NCBI GenBank assembly: GCA_948663575.1
Contig: CAPNAV010000001.1
Span: 5,801 to 69,800 of the forward strand
Reading direction: 5' to 3'
DNA from: an uncultured Candidatus Saccharibacteria bacterium
GTDB lineage: Bacteria > Patescibacteriota > Saccharimonadia > Saccharimonadales > Saccharimonadaceae
DNA length: 64,000 nucleotides
Shown in pieces: positions 17,685-26,836 of the stretch; position 1 is the first letter of the stretch, and every line of letters begins with the position of its first letter. The notes under the pieces are model-generated. The model was not told the DNA's origin. It ran no database searches and saw only the letters and a program-made list of their open reading frames with translations. Both the position numbers and the translations under genes were made by a program.

Positions 17685-18869
17685 ATGGCAAATTTTGACC
17701 GTTCCAAGCCACATATCAACGTTGGTACCATGGGCCACGTTGACCATGGTAAAACAACTTTGACAGCTGCGATTACCAACGTTCTCGCAAAGAAGCTTCC
17801 ATCCGAAGTTAACAAAGCTGTCGCTTATGATCAGATCGACAACGCTCCAGAAGAGAAGGCTCGTGGTATTACCATTGCTACCTCTCACCAGGAATACGAA
17901 TCTGACAACCGTCACTATGCTCACGTCGACATGCCAGGTCACGCCGACTACATTAAGAACATGATCACCGGTGCTGCTCAGGTTGATGGTGCCATCCTCG
18001 TGGTCGCTGCGAATGATGGTCCTTTGCCACAGACTCGCGAGCACGTACTTCTTGCTCACCAGGTGAACGTTCCAAAAATCATCGTTTTCTTGAATAAGAT
18101 GGACCTCGCTGATCCAGATCTCGTCGAGCTCGTTGAGATGGATGTTCGCGAACTTTTGAACAAATATGGCTATGATGGCGACAACACCCCAATCATCAAG
18201 GGTTCCGCTACCAAAGCTCTCGAAGGCGATGCTGAAAACGAACAGGCTATTATGGATCTCGTCAAAGCTATGGATGAGTTCTTTGATATTCCTGAGCACG
18301 ATCTCGACAAGCCATTCTTGATGCCTGTTGAGGACGTTTTCTCCATCAAGGGTCGTGGTACCGTTGCTACTGGTCGTATCGAGCAAGGTGTTATCAAATT
18401 GAACGACGAAGTTGAAATCGTTGGTCTCAAAGACACTCAGAAATCCGTTGTTACCGGTATTGAGGCTTTCCACAAGACTCTCGATCAGGGTCAGGCTGGC
18501 GACAACGCTGGTCTCTTGCTCCGCGGTATTGAGCGCGAACAAATCGAACGCGGTCAGGTCATCGCTGCTCCAGGTAGCATCACCCCACACACCGAATTTG
18601 AGGCTCAGGTTTACATCTTGAAGAAGGAAGAAGGCGGTCGCCACACTCCATTCTCCAAGGGCTACAAGCCACAGTTCTACTTCCGTACCACCGATGTTAC
18701 TGGCGAAGTTGAACTTCCAGCTGACAAGGAAATCGTCATGCCTGGTGATACTGTCACCTTCAAGGTCAAGTTGCTCGCGCCAATCGCTATGAACAACAAC
18801 GACCGCTTCGCTATCCGCGAAGGCGGCAAGACCGTCGGTTCTGGTGTTGTTACTAACATCATCAAATAA
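17685..18869 (+). CDS. tuf: Elongation factor Tu
   Basis: 394-aa GTPase that delivers aminoacyl-tRNA to the ribosome. G1 GHVDHGKT (residues 19-26), the DxPG G3 motif in [13 protein letters not shown]4, then domains 2 and 3. Length and motifs are normal. AAAAGGAG lies before the ATG. It is monocistronic here, not next to fusA or rpsL. Codon use is visibly biased (GTT, GCT, CCA, AAG), as expected for a highly expressed gene. Confidence 0.99.
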   Translation: MANFDRSKPHINVGTMGHVDHGKTTLTAAITNVLAKKLPSEVNKAVAYDQIDNAPEEKARGITIATSHQEYESDNRHYAHVDMPGHADYIKNMITGAAQVDGAILVVAANDGPLPQTREHVLLAHQVNVPKIIVFLNKMDLADPDLVELVEMDVRELLNKYGYDGDNTPIIKGSATKALEGDAENEQAIMDLVKAMDEFFDIPEHDLDKPFLMPVEDVFSIKGRGTVATGRIEQGVIKLNDEVEIVGLKDTQKSVVTGIEAFHKTLDQGQAGDNAGLLLRGIEREQIERGQVIAAPGSITPHTEFEAQVYILKKEEGGRHTPFSKGYKPQFYFRTTDVTGEVELPADKEIVMPGDTVTFKVKLLAPIAMNNNDRFAIREGGKTVGSGVVTNIIK

Positions 18870-18872
18870 TAA

Positions 18873-18966
18873 GTAGCCGAAAGAGGTTATTTCTGATGGT
18901 TACAGACTGGCGGAAGTAATCGGTTAGCTACTAAGAAAAGAGAGTGCGAAATCTGCGCTCTCTTTT
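18873..18966 (+). terminator. Structured 3' UTR and terminator of tuf
   Basis: AGTAGC (18873 onward) can pair with GCTACT (about 18927-18932) around a 50-base multi-hairpin segment; then AAAGAGAG...CTCTCTTT with T-run (18937-18966) ends the transcript. The rest of the gap, 18967-19290, shows no gene. Confidence 0.65.
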
Positions 18967-19290
18967 TGTATCGAGAAATCTCTGGCTAGGCCGAGGGGTC
19001 AGTTAAGCTACATATTTAAGCATCTGACATACTAGCCTATAATAAATTCATAATCCGTGGAGATCGCGAGTCAATATTAAGAAAGTGTCAACCGTATACT
19101 AAATATATATAATTCTGTATAGTGTGGGATCGTAAACATCATGTAGTATTTGCATCAAAATATAGGCAAAATACTTATAAGTACATTAGTTCGCTCATGC
19201 AAAATCCCCTGCATGACTGCAAGGGAAATTGTTTTAGCTAGTAGGAAACAATAAACTTCTGATTCAATACGTTTTCTGATTCCTCGTAAG

Positions 19291-19312
19291 GCTAAAACCG
19301 CCTCGGTTTAGC
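19291..19312 (-). terminator. Possible terminator overlapping a stop codon
   Basis: GCTAAACCG/CGGTTTTAGC hairpin on the minus strand spans the stop of the 19308-19952 gene. There is no clean T-run, so confidence is low. Confidence 0.35.
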
Positions 19313-19952
19313 TTTCTTCTTTCGAAGTGTTTTCGACCGCCTTTTCCTGGCTACGTTTACGCAATGCACACAGCAGGCTCTGTAATTTCTTCAGACCATG
19401 CCGATCAATCGAGTATTCCGCAGGCTTATTCACGCGTGCATAGTATGCCTTGCCACCAACTCGATCGATACTCAGAATCGCATTATACTCCTTGAACTCC
19501 GGCACCATCGCTTCGATTTTCCCGAGATAACGCCAGTATTCGTCAGTAATTTCGGGCTCATCCATCTCGGCGCCAATCCTTCGCTCTAATCGGGCAATCC
19601 GCTCCTCCATGCGCGCAAGCTGTGCATCGCGGGGGGTTGATGGGGTATTTATACATACTGACTGTGTATCGAGGTTAGCCGATGAAGCGCTCTCGTCCTT
19701 AGGCTCTTCTGACTGCTCTTCGATGTCGCGCTCAAAAGCCTTAAACTTGAGGCAGCTATAGACTGTCGCAAAATCTTCATTACCGAAAGCAATAATTCCT
19801 CTGCCGTTACTCATTAGATAGAGAGTATGAGACTCGAGTTCGCAGACATCTATTTCGTAACCCACCTCATCTGCCAGCTTTAATAGAGTTGTTAATCCCA
19901 CTGGCCCATCAGCGCCCAGTATATTCCGTGTTATTTCCTTTATTTCCGTCAT
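19308..19952 (-). CDS. Hypothetical acidic protein
   Basis: 214 aa, no signal peptide. Residues about 70-130 are an acidic low-complexity stretch ending in a short coiled coil (ARMEERIARLERRI); the C-terminus is basic. No family recognised. AAGGAGGAG lies several bases before the ATG. Transcription probably starts at the promoter 20272-20300, giving a leader of about 310 bases. Confidence 0.65.
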   Translation of the reverse strand: MTEIKEITRNILGADGPVGLTTLLKLADEVGYEIDVCELESHTLYLMSNGRGIIAFGNEDFATVYSCLKFKAFERDIEEQSEEPKDESASSANLDTQSVCINTPSTPRDAQLARMEERIARLERRIGAEMDEPEITDEYWRYLGKIEAMVPEFKEYNAILSIDRVGGKAYYARVNKPAEYSIDRHGLKKLQSLLCALRKRSQEKAVENTSKEES

Positions 19953-20266
19953 TTTTTCTCCTCCTTTTTTGTTTGCAAGTAGTTTAGATCGGTTTGAAGT
20001 CTGATCTTTAAAAATTCAAGATAGCAAAGCCTCAAAACCAACCTATTCCTACCTGCAAATCGGCCTAGAGACGGAATCTCGATTTAGTTTTTGCAGATCT
20101 AAAACAGAGACTATCTCGGTGGCCAGAGCCTAGGAATATACGACAAGTCTTGCACCTGCAAGCGATATTATTGCCTGCTTTTTGTGGTGCAAAGCCGTGC
20201 AAAACAATCCCAGCTCATTATTCAAGAGGAAACTAGCCAAAATGTACTGTAGGATTATCCTACTCT
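19953..20266 (-). promoter_or_regulatory. Unusually long untranslated leader
   Basis: Between the promoter (20272-20300) and the ATG at 19952 there is no other gene. Short inverted repeats occur (for example CTGCAAA near 20061 and TTTGCAG near 20096), but no known riboswitch was recognised. Confidence 0.35.
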
Positions 20267-20271
20267 CTTCC

Positions 20272-20300
20272 ATTGTACCACACATTCCAGAAAATGTCAA
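20272..20300 (-). promoter_or_regulatory. Promoter of the 19308-19952 gene
   Basis: TTGACA (20295-20300), 17-base spacer ending TGTGG, TACAAT (20272-20277). Member of the rigid promoter class. Confidence 0.8.
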
Positions 20301-20460
20301 TAGACCGAACGATATTTGAGCTATCCGCGATCAAAATTAATAAAATATGACCTCTCATACGTCAAGAGTGACGGCCGATATATTGAATGTTATCATCCAG
20401 GAGAGGGTAAGAGTATATCATTAGTATTATGTGAAATGCATTGATTTATTCTTCTTATTT

Positions 20461-20770
20461 TTATCATTATCTATTATTAGTAGAGACTAGGCAGCGGAGG
20501 GAAATGTCATAGGCTCCTCCGTTGCGATCGGATGGCCAAATGGCTCCAGTGTGGGTTGTAAGATTATGAACTCTGGACGCTCCATTCTCTAGTGCGCGTG
20601 ACCAAAATTGACCGACAGACCCGCGCTCTCGTATGGCGGTTGCGCTATAGCCGGCATACGTATGAAAAAGTGGAGATAAGGCAGCATTATAAATTGCATC
20701 TTTTCCGTTTGGCAGAGATGGTCCCCAGTTTGCGTTATAATCATTACTCATAGTATCATCGCTCACCAAA
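20461..20770 (-). pseudogene. Half-domain cassette 1 (C-terminal part of a Fib_succ_major-like surface domain)
   Basis: About 100 codons without promoter or Shine-Dalgarno. It starts at the shared border TTTGGTGAGCGATGAT (LVSDD) and ends at the shared border encoding SLRCLVSTNN, running on to GATAATGATAA. The middle (LSPLF, then FWSR) follows the Fibrobacter succinogenes major paralogous domain (a C-type-lectin-like fold), but the N-terminal half of the domain is missing. The same borders enclose three cassettes at 59.8-61.3 kb. Probably a silent copy or recombination donor. Confidence 0.6.
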
Positions 20771-20786
20771 ACGATGGTGGCTTATT

Positions 20787-20993
20787 TTATATCGCCGCAA
20801 ATTCTTTTAATATTTTGATTGCAACTTTGCCAAGTCTTCTCGAAAAACCATGTTTCCCATTTTCTAGCACTTCTAGTCTAACATTTCTATTTGAATTACT
20901 AGTCTTATATGCGTCGTAAGCTCTTTTTGCATAGTTTATATTCACAATTTTATCTTTCGCATATCTGGAACTATTCTCTAAATCGCAATCCAA
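20787..20993 (-). pseudogene. Remnant of an alpha/beta hydrolase (C-terminal end)
   Basis: The 68 readable residues match the end of peptidase-like alpha/beta hydrolases: ENGKHGFSRRLGKVA holds the catalytic-His motif GxHGF. No start codon with a Shine-Dalgarno and no nucleophile or Asp region exist upstream; the frame directly follows the TAG of the next remnant. Likely debris. Confidence 0.45.
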
Positions 20994-21368
20994 CTATTTT
21001 TCGCAATTTTTGTGGTGGGCTTTGAGTTTCTTCATTGCCCAGTCGTAATGACTTGGCATTACACTCACAAAATATGATCCTAAATCGGTATTCACCCAAG
21101 CATAAACTCCACGACCAAATAACTGATCGTTGGTGTATCTTTCGGCAAGTTTCAAAACTTCGGCGTGAGATTTTTCAAACATCTGCTTCGCATCTTCTGA
21201 GCTAGTTTTCTGATGTTTTTCCCAAAACTCCACATTCATATCGCCATAAGTTTTCCAAGAATACGGTTCGGGAATAAAGGGTTTTTCTTCACCACTCTCG
21301 TTTGCTTTGATCCAATTTAGTAAAAGTTGATGCCACTCGTAAAGATGAACATAAATATCACGCAACAT
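20994..21368 (-). pseudogene. 5'-truncated ClbS/DfsB-family (DUF1706) gene
   Basis: 124 residues match the four-helix-bundle family: LRDIYVHLYEWHQLLLNW, YSWKTYGDMN, MFEKSHAEVL, and SHYDWAMKKL near the end. Family members normally have about 40 more residues before the HLYEWH motif; here the frame closes at a TGA only 18 codons upstream of the first ATG. The helical core is otherwise intact, so a short product is possible, but a truncated copy is more likely. Confidence 0.55.
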
Positions 21369-21497
21369 CGACGCGTTCCTCGCAAGATGATCTGCTGAAG
21401 CTACTAACCATACCGTTTCTCACAAACTAGATTCGGAGAATAACGGAAATGACTAGACTCGCCAGACGTTGCCCACGCCCAACCTGATACGATATAA

Positions 21498-21526
21498 TTG
21501 ACAGCCATAACTTTCTATGATAAAGT
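21498..21526 (+). promoter_or_regulatory. Promoter of the 21585 gene
   Basis: TTGACA (21498-21503), 17-base spacer, TAAAGT (21521-21526); the gene starts 59 bases further on after AAAGGAGG. Confidence 0.6.
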
Positions 21527-21584
21527 AGAAGAGCTATCGAATCGAGACTTGTGATTTGATAAGTATATAAAAGGAGGTGTCATT

Positions 21585-21998
21585 ATGAAACATGGCACAA
21601 AGAGGGATATAAAGAGAGGTATGGCTAAGGCTCGCCGCCGGAGTGTGCGGAGTGCTGAGAATGAGTATTACCGTGATCAGGAGGGTGAGCGGATAGAATC
21701 TCGGCAGTCAGTGCGGCAGCTTATTGATGAGTTTGAATCAGTTTATCGTGACAACCCCGATAATTTATCGGATTTTGTTCGCGAAACCACTCAACTCATC
21801 GATGGCTGTCCGGGCGTTAAATCTAGCGAGGCGAAGATTATTGATCTGATGGGGCAATATATTGATCAGCACAAAGCCTTAGTGGCCACCAGTGGGCACT
21901 ATATAAAGGATGTGCAAGCGAACGCTGAAAAGAGTTGTATCAACAAGATGCACGCCGTACTGCTTGATTGTTTCAAGAAATGCTTAAGAGAAATTTAA
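21585..21998 (+). CDS. Small hypothetical helical protein
   Basis: 137 aa, very basic N-terminus (KHGTKRDIKRGMAKARRRS) followed by acidic amphipathic helices. No membrane segment. The basic start could bind nucleic acid (inference). AAAGGAGG precedes the ATG; a terminator follows directly. Confidence 0.65.
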   Translation: MKHGTKRDIKRGMAKARRRSVRSAENEYYRDQEGERIESRQSVRQLIDEFESVYRDNPDNLSDFVRETTQLIDGCPGVKSSEAKIIDLMGQYIDQHKALVATSGHYIKDVQANAEKSCINKMHAVLLDCFKKCLREI

Positions 21999-22013
21999 TT
22001 CCTAGCACTTTTT

Positions 22014-22039
22014 GGGTCACCGCAAGGTGGCCCGTTTTT
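22014..22039 (+). terminator. Terminator of the 21585 gene
   Basis: GGGTCACC-GCAA-GGTGGCCC followed by GTTTTT. Confidence 0.9.
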
Positions 22040-22094
22040 ATGAAACGCATTTACTACGCTTGTCGTCGTATTCCAAAATTGCTATACTTATTGC

Positions 22095-23204
22095 ATGGTC
22101 AAACGCCAAAATGCTATTATTCGAGTTGGAATCATTAGTGTGATTACGAATCTAGTTCTTGTGGGATTCAAGATACTAGTCGGGATTTTGGCCGGATCAA
22201 TTTCCATAGTGCTTGATGCGGTTAATAATTTCACGGACGCTTTCTCGTCGATTATCGCTGTAATCGGCACAAAACTCGCTGCACGTCATCCTGACGAGGG
22301 TCATCCTTATGGCCATGGTCGCATCGAATATATCACCACGTTCTTTATTGGCGCCATTATTTTTGCTGCTGGAGCTATTTCCTTGATCGAATCAGTTCCC
22401 AAAATCGTTCATCCCGAACTCGCTAATTACTCACTCGAAACTATCATCGTCGTTGTGCTGGCAGTAATTACGAAACTCATTCTAAGCTTTTATGTTCGGC
22501 GAGCTGGGCGCCGCTACGATTCTAGTAGTCTTGTCGCGTCGGGGATTGATGCCTTTTTTGATGCTATTATCTCGGCCGGCACATTAGTCGGTATCATTGT
22601 TACGCTACTTTTTCATATTAGCATTGATGGAATTATTGGCGCTGTAATTGCGATATTCATTATCAAGAGCAGCGTCGAAATTATCCTCGACTCTTTCAAC
22701 GATATGCTCGGTCAAGCTGTTGACCGAGAGCTAATGTGTAAAATTAAAAAGCTAGTCTGTAGTTTTCCGGAAGTTCATGGCGCTTATGATTTAATGCTAC
22801 ATAATTATGGCCCTATCGAAACTATCGGCTCCATTCAAATTCAAGTTTCAGATCAGCTTGCTGCTAGCACTATTCACCGTCTCACTCAAGAGATCGCCCA
22901 TCAAGTCTTTGCAAAATATAATGTCAACTTAACTGTAGGCATTTATGCCGAAAACGACAAGCTCTCGGTTAATTGCGGGCTTTATGATCAAATTATTAAT
23001 CTTAGTAATACGTATCCAGAGATTCATCAAATTCATGGATTATATATCGATGACGAGAGTAAGCTTGTGACTTTTGATATTGTTATGCCAATTCGCTACC
23101 CCAATAAAACCAGATTTAAGAACAAGATCATTCGTCAACTTTGCAAGGCGTATCCTAGTTATAAATTTTTGGTTATGGTAGATCTAGATCTCGAAGAAAA
23201 CTAA
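22095..23204 (+). CDS. Cation diffusion facilitator (CDF) family transporter
   Basis: 369-aa inner-membrane divalent metal exporter driven by proton antiport. Six hydrophobic segments in residues 10-210; metal-site Asp/His-bearing motifs LDAVNNFTDA (about residue 39-48), HPYGHGRIEY (about 69-78) and ASGIDAFFDA. The C-terminal cytoplasmic domain (KLVCSFPEVHGAYDLMLHNYGP) is the usual metal-sensing dimer domain, here followed by a second diverged repeat, so the protein is longer than the common 300 aa. TATACT ends 6 bases before the ATG, so the mRNA is probably leaderless. Confidence 0.92.
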   Translation: MVKRQNAIIRVGIISVITNLVLVGFKILVGILAGSISIVLDAVNNFTDAFSSIIAVIGTKLAARHPDEGHPYGHGRIEYITTFFIGAIIFAAGAISLIESVPKIVHPELANYSLETIIVVVLAVITKLILSFYVRRAGRRYDSSSLVASGIDAFFDAIISAGTLVGIIVTLLFHISIDGIIGAVIAIFIIKSSVEIILDSFNDMLGQAVDRELMCKIKKLVCSFPEVHGAYDLMLHNYGPIETIGSIQIQVSDQLAASTIHRLTQEIAHQVFAKYNVNLTVGIYAENDKLSVNCGLYDQIINLSNTYPEIHQIHGLYIDDESKLVTFDIVMPIRYPNKTRFKNKIIRQLCKAYPSYKFLVMVDLDLEEN

Positions 23205-23282
23205 GAATAGGTCGAAAATGTTTAAGTTTATTGATTTTTTCCGCTGTCAATGCACATTTTCGCTCAAGATCAGATTTTCCTA

Positions 23283-23311
23283 TTGACTTTTAATGATAAG
23301 TGTGCTATAAT
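23283..23311 (+). promoter_or_regulatory. Distal promoter of rpsJ
   Basis: TTGACT (23283-23288), 17-base spacer ending TGTGC, TATAAT (23306-23311). A second TATAAT at 23397-23402 may be a proximal start. The leader then contains GACGGCCCGTC (23431-23441), a possible hairpin. Confidence 0.75.
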
Positions 23312-23478
23312 CAGAAATAACAAAGGAATATACTGTTTTTTGCCTCTTAAATTTTAGAAAATTATACCAGAAATCAAAAAGTATGGTATAATAGTGCCAT
23401 AAAAGTTAAGAATTGCTCTAAAAATTCACTGACGGCCCGTCTAGAGGCTATCTGAAGTTATAGAGAGAAAGGTAATTG

Positions 23479-23805
23479 ATGACCGAAGCAAAAAAGGATG
23501 AAGGTCTCAAAATCCGCATCCGCCTCAAGGCTTATGATCACCGCGTGATTGATCAGAGCGCTAAGCAAATCGTCGATACTGCTATCCGCACCGGTGCGAC
23601 CGTCTCTGGCCCAGTGCCTTTGCCGACCAAACGCAGCACTTTCACGGTTGTGAAATCGCCACATGTCTACAAGACTGGCGGCGAAGCTTTCGAAATGAAA
23701 GTCCACAAGCGCTTGATCGACATCTCTAACGCCACCCCAAAGACTATCGATTCCTTGCAGAATCTTTCACTACCTGCTGGCGTTGACGCAGAAATCAAGA
23801 TGTAG
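23479..23805 (+). CDS. rpsJ: 30S ribosomal protein S10
   Basis: 108-aa small-subunit protein, also NusE in transcription antitermination. Contains [20 protein letters not shown] and [14 protein letters not shown], and the C-terminal [16 protein letters not shown] at 23479 with AAAGG upstream. It stands alone with promoter and terminator, not at the head of an S10 operon. Confidence 0.98.
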   Translation: MTEAKKDEGLKIRIRLKAYDHRVIDQSAKQIVDTAIRTGATVSGPVPLPTKRSTFTVVKSPHVYKTGGEAFEMKVHKRLIDISNATPKTIDSLQNLSLPAGVDAEIKM

Positions 23806-23825
23806 TCAATGATAAATGCAAACAT

Positions 23826-23853
23826 AACCATCAGAATATTCTGGTGGTTATTT
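23826..23853 (+). terminator. Terminator of rpsJ
   Basis: AACCATCAG/CTGGTGGTT stem followed by ATTTT. Confidence 0.85.
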
Positions 23854-23881
23854 TCATGCTTAATCCTTGCTGTTTACTACT

Positions 23882-24229
23882 CTAAACATACAAAATTGCC
23901 GCCTCAAGCATTTCGCCCAGTCTCGTCAAAATCGTGTAAGAACTTGGGTCAGATGTCATTACTACCATAATATAGCGCCTCACCATGCCGTTGGACATTG
24001 GAAATTCAACCATCGCTGCATCGACCCCATTCTTAGCCGCTGCTCCGACGCGACTTTCTAGCAAAGCGGCTTTTCCATTCACTATAGCGACTGTATTAAC
24101 CTCTTGCACCCCTTTTTCTGTGATATCTTGCTGTTGCAAAATTAGCCAGCCACTAAAAAACGCCACTATCATACCTAGCATGATAATTGCAACGTCAAGA
24201 ACTATACCAGCGATTTTGTAGGACTTCAT
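23882..24229 (-). CDS. Small membrane-anchored hypothetical protein
   Basis: 115 aa. One N-terminal transmembrane helix (IVLDVAIIMLGMIVAFFSGW), then a short outer domain. No family recognised. CATAAT (minus 24237-24242) lies 7 bases before the ATG, matching the leaderless start pattern of this genome, which supports the gene being real. It is divergent from the envelope cluster. Confidence 0.5.
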   Translation of the reverse strand: MKSYKIAGIVLDVAIIMLGMIVAFFSGWLILQQQDITEKGVQEVNTVAIVNGKAALLESRVGAAAKNGVDAAMVEFPMSNGMVRRYIMVVMTSDPSSYTILTRLGEMLEAAILYV

Positions 24230-24356
24230 TGCTTATATTATGCACTATAGTGATACTACAGTCAAGCATAATCTTCTCTATAAGGTTGATTTGCCAACTT
24301 CCTATGGGCTATTTCCGGTCGCATCTATATTTTTTGAAGTATGCTATAATGAAAAT

Positions 24357-25628
24357 ATGACTGCCATATCACGATTCAAGAAGCGCTTTTACTTTGTGGC
24401 CGCAGGCTACTTCCGTTTTTTTGCCAATTTTACTTTTCGCCGCTGGCATCCACGTGTCATTGCTGTGACTGGCTCTGCCGGCAAAACTACTATGCTCCAT
24501 CTCATTGAATTTGAACTTGGCGAGCGCGCCCATTATTCGCACGACGCCAATTCTGCCTTCGGCATTGCCTTTGACCTTTTAGGTCTAGACGGCGTGCGCG
24601 GCTCTAAGCTCCGTTGGCTGATGCTTATTTTCGCCGCCCCTATTCGTGCGCTGTACTATAAACATCGTGAAGAATTTTATGTAGTCGAGATTGATGGCGA
24701 GCGTCCTCATGAGACGGAGTTCTTGGCTACTTGGCTTAAGCCTGAGGTGACCTTATGGGTGTCATTTGGACTATCCCACGCCGTGCAGTTCGAGAACGTT
24801 GTGGCATCTGGTCAATTTAAGACTCTCGATGAAGCTATCGCGCATGAATTTGCTACGCTCCCTCAAAACACTACTAAAGTTGTCTATATTGATGCTAATT
24901 CTGAGGCTATGCGTCAGGCTACGCAGGGAATCAAAGCTGAAGTCGTCGCTCTTGATCGCAAAAAACTCAAGCGTTATAATGTCTACCCCACTCGCACCGA
25001 TTTTATCTTTGATTCCGTGTCATTTCATTTCTCTCAGCCTCAGCCAAAAGATTTAGCCATCCAGCTTTTAATGCTTGAATCTTTGGTCGGCTATCTTAAG
25101 CTCCCGCTTCGCACGGATTTTCATGATATGCCAGTTCCGCCGGGCCGCAGTAGTTTCTTCCGTGGCAAAAAGGGAATTAATATTATTGATAGCAGTTATA
25201 ATGCTCATATTATTAGCGTTGCTTCCGTCCTTGAAATGGCGCGCAATCTTCACGCCGGCCATAAATGGCTCGTGATTGGTGATATTGTCGATCAGGGCAA
25301 GATTGAAGGCGAAGAACATCGCAAACTTACAGACCTTATTGCTGACGTCGAACCAGAAATGGTTATCTTAGTCGGTCGCCGCACCAAGGAATATACCGCA
25401 CCTCGCCTCAAAGAGCTTGGTGTTCCCGCTCGCACCACGCTCGACCCTAAAAAGGCTCTTAAATTCATCGAAGGCAATATCACCGGCGAGGAAACCATCA
25501 TCTTTAAAGGTAGTCAATATCTTGAATGGATTATCGAGAAGCTTCTAGAAGATCCCGCGGACGCTGCCAAGTTGCCTCGCCGTGAGCCGGCCGCCGTCAA
25601 GCGCCGCCATAAATGGGGGTTAGACTGA
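24357..25628 (+). CDS. Mur ligase family protein (MurF-like)
   Basis: 423-aa ATP-dependent ligase that would join an amino acid or peptide to a UDP-MurNAc-type precursor in the cytoplasm. P-loop TGSAGKTT (about residues 38-45), a central domain, and a C-terminal domain with PGRSSFFRGKKGINIIDSSYNA, as in MurF and its relatives. The N-terminal substrate domain is very short, so exact substrate is uncertain. TATAAT (24345-24350) ends 6 bases before the ATG: leaderless. First gene of an envelope cluster; its stop overlaps the next start (TGATG). Confidence 0.85.
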   Translation: MTAISRFKKRFYFVAAGYFRFFANFTFRRWHPRVIAVTGSAGKTTMLHLIEFELGERAHYSHDANSAFGIAFDLLGLDGVRGSKLRWLMLIFAAPIRALYYKHREEFYVVEIDGERPHETEFLATWLKPEVTLWVSFGLSHAVQFENVVASGQFKTLDEAIAHEFATLPQNTTKVVYIDANSEAMRQATQGIKAEVVALDRKKLKRYNVYPTRTDFIFDSVSFHFSQPQPKDLAIQLLMLESLVGYLKLPLRTDFHDMPVPPGRSSFFRGKKGINIIDSSYNAHIISVASVLEMARNLHAGHKWLVIGDIVDQGKIEGEEHRKLTDLIADVEPEMVILVGRRTKEYTAPRLKELGVPARTTLDPKKALKFIEGNITGEETIIFKGSQYLEWIIEKLLEDPADAAKLPRREPAAVKRRHKWGLD

Positions 25629-26836
25629 TGCCTATCAAAAAACCAAAACTCTACATTATTCACGGCTGGACTTACACCGTTGCTCCGTGGGACCGCACCA
25701 TTTCGCTCTTAGAAAAACAGGGCCTCTCCGTTGAAATGCTTCATGTCCCGGGCCTCACTGCCTCTTCTAAAAAGGTTTGGACGATTGAAGAATATGTTCG
25801 TTGGGCCGATCGTAATCTCCCAGATGGCGCTGTGGCGCTTGGTCATAGTAATGGTGGTCGTATTCTGCTTAACCTCTGCTCCGAAAAGCCTGACAAGCTT
25901 CAGCATCTAATTTTATTAGATAGCGCCGGCATCTATGAAGCCTCTAATAAGCGCGATCTCGCGCGGGGTCTTTCTAAGAAATTGGGCTTTCTCAAAAAGA
26001 TCCCCGGTCTCGCTAAAGTCTGGCATAAGCTTACTGGCGCCTCTGACTACGCTCGCGCCCCCGAAAACATGAAGAAGACTCTTAGTAATATGTTGGACAG
26101 CGATAAAAATCTCGATTTATCGAAAATTTCCGTGCCAACCTCCATTCTCTGGGGTGCCGCCGATACTGTTACTCCTCCTCACCAAGCCGAAATAATGCAT
26201 CAACAAATCAAGGACAGCCGTCTCGAAATCTTTCCGAACTGGACGCATGCGCCATATATCTCGCATCCGGCCGAGCTGGCTAAGGTGATTTTTCGCACGT
26301 ATAAACAACCTCCAGAAGTCACTACGCCTGTCGAGGTTACAGAGGCGTCGGCTATCTCCGCCTCGCTCGCGCTCAAAAAAGCCGCTGAGCCAGAAATCCC
26401 TAGCACGGCGCCGATTTCCGCCACGCTTGCTTTCAAGAAGGCTGCTGGCCCCAGCGCCCACGACACCGTCAGTCGTTCTGCCGCTCTCGCTGTCCCTAGT
26501 GGCAAGCCTCGCGTTGCCCTCCCCTCTAAGAAAGTTGTCGAGGCGGTCGGAAGTAATTCGCGCGGCTCAAGCCCATCTAGTAGCACTAATAATATTCTTG
26601 AAGAACTAAAAGTCGTCGACTACGAAAAAGCTGATTTGACCATGCCTGCCCCAGAACCACGCCGAATTATTAGCACCGCATCTGTTCCAAAAGTGGGGCG
26701 AATCGAACGAATGCGTCGCAAATTAACTCCATCAAAAAAGTCGTCCGCTAAGAAACCTACAATCAAGCAACAAACATCAAAGAAAATTAAAACAAAAGCT
26801 CGCTCGTCTGCCAGCGCTATAAGGTCAAAATCGTGA
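25628..26836 (+). CDS. Alpha/beta hydrolase with a long basic C-terminal tail
   Basis: 402 aa. Residues 1-220 are an alpha/beta hydrolase: oxyanion HGWTY, nucleophile elbow GHSNGG (about residue 73-78), acid WGAADTVTPP and a His in THAPYISHP. Residues about 225-402 are Ala/Pro/Ser/Lys-rich low complexity with two copies of a SA(S/T)LA(L/F)KKAA repeat. Substrate unknown; the wall-cluster setting suggests an envelope substrate (inference). Starts at the ATG overlapping the previous TGA. Confidence 0.8.
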   Translation: MPIKKPKLYIIHGWTYTVAPWDRTISLLEKQGLSVEMLHVPGLTASSKKVWTIEEYVRWADRNLPDGAVALGHSNGGRILLNLCSEKPDKLQHLILLDSAGIYEASNKRDLARGLSKKLGFLKKIPGLAKVWHKLTGASDYARAPENMKKTLSNMLDSDKNLDLSKISVPTSILWGAADTVTPPHQAEIMHQQIKDSRLEIFPNWTHAPYISHPAELAKVIFRTYKQPPEVTTPVEVTEASAISASLALKKAAEPEIPSTAPISATLAFKKAAGPSAHDTVSRSAALAVPSGKPRVALPSKKVVEAVGSNSRGSSPSSSTNNILEELKVVDYEKADLTMPAPEPRRIISTASVPKVGRIERMRRKLTPSKKSSAKKPTIKQQTSKKIKTKARSSASAIRSKS

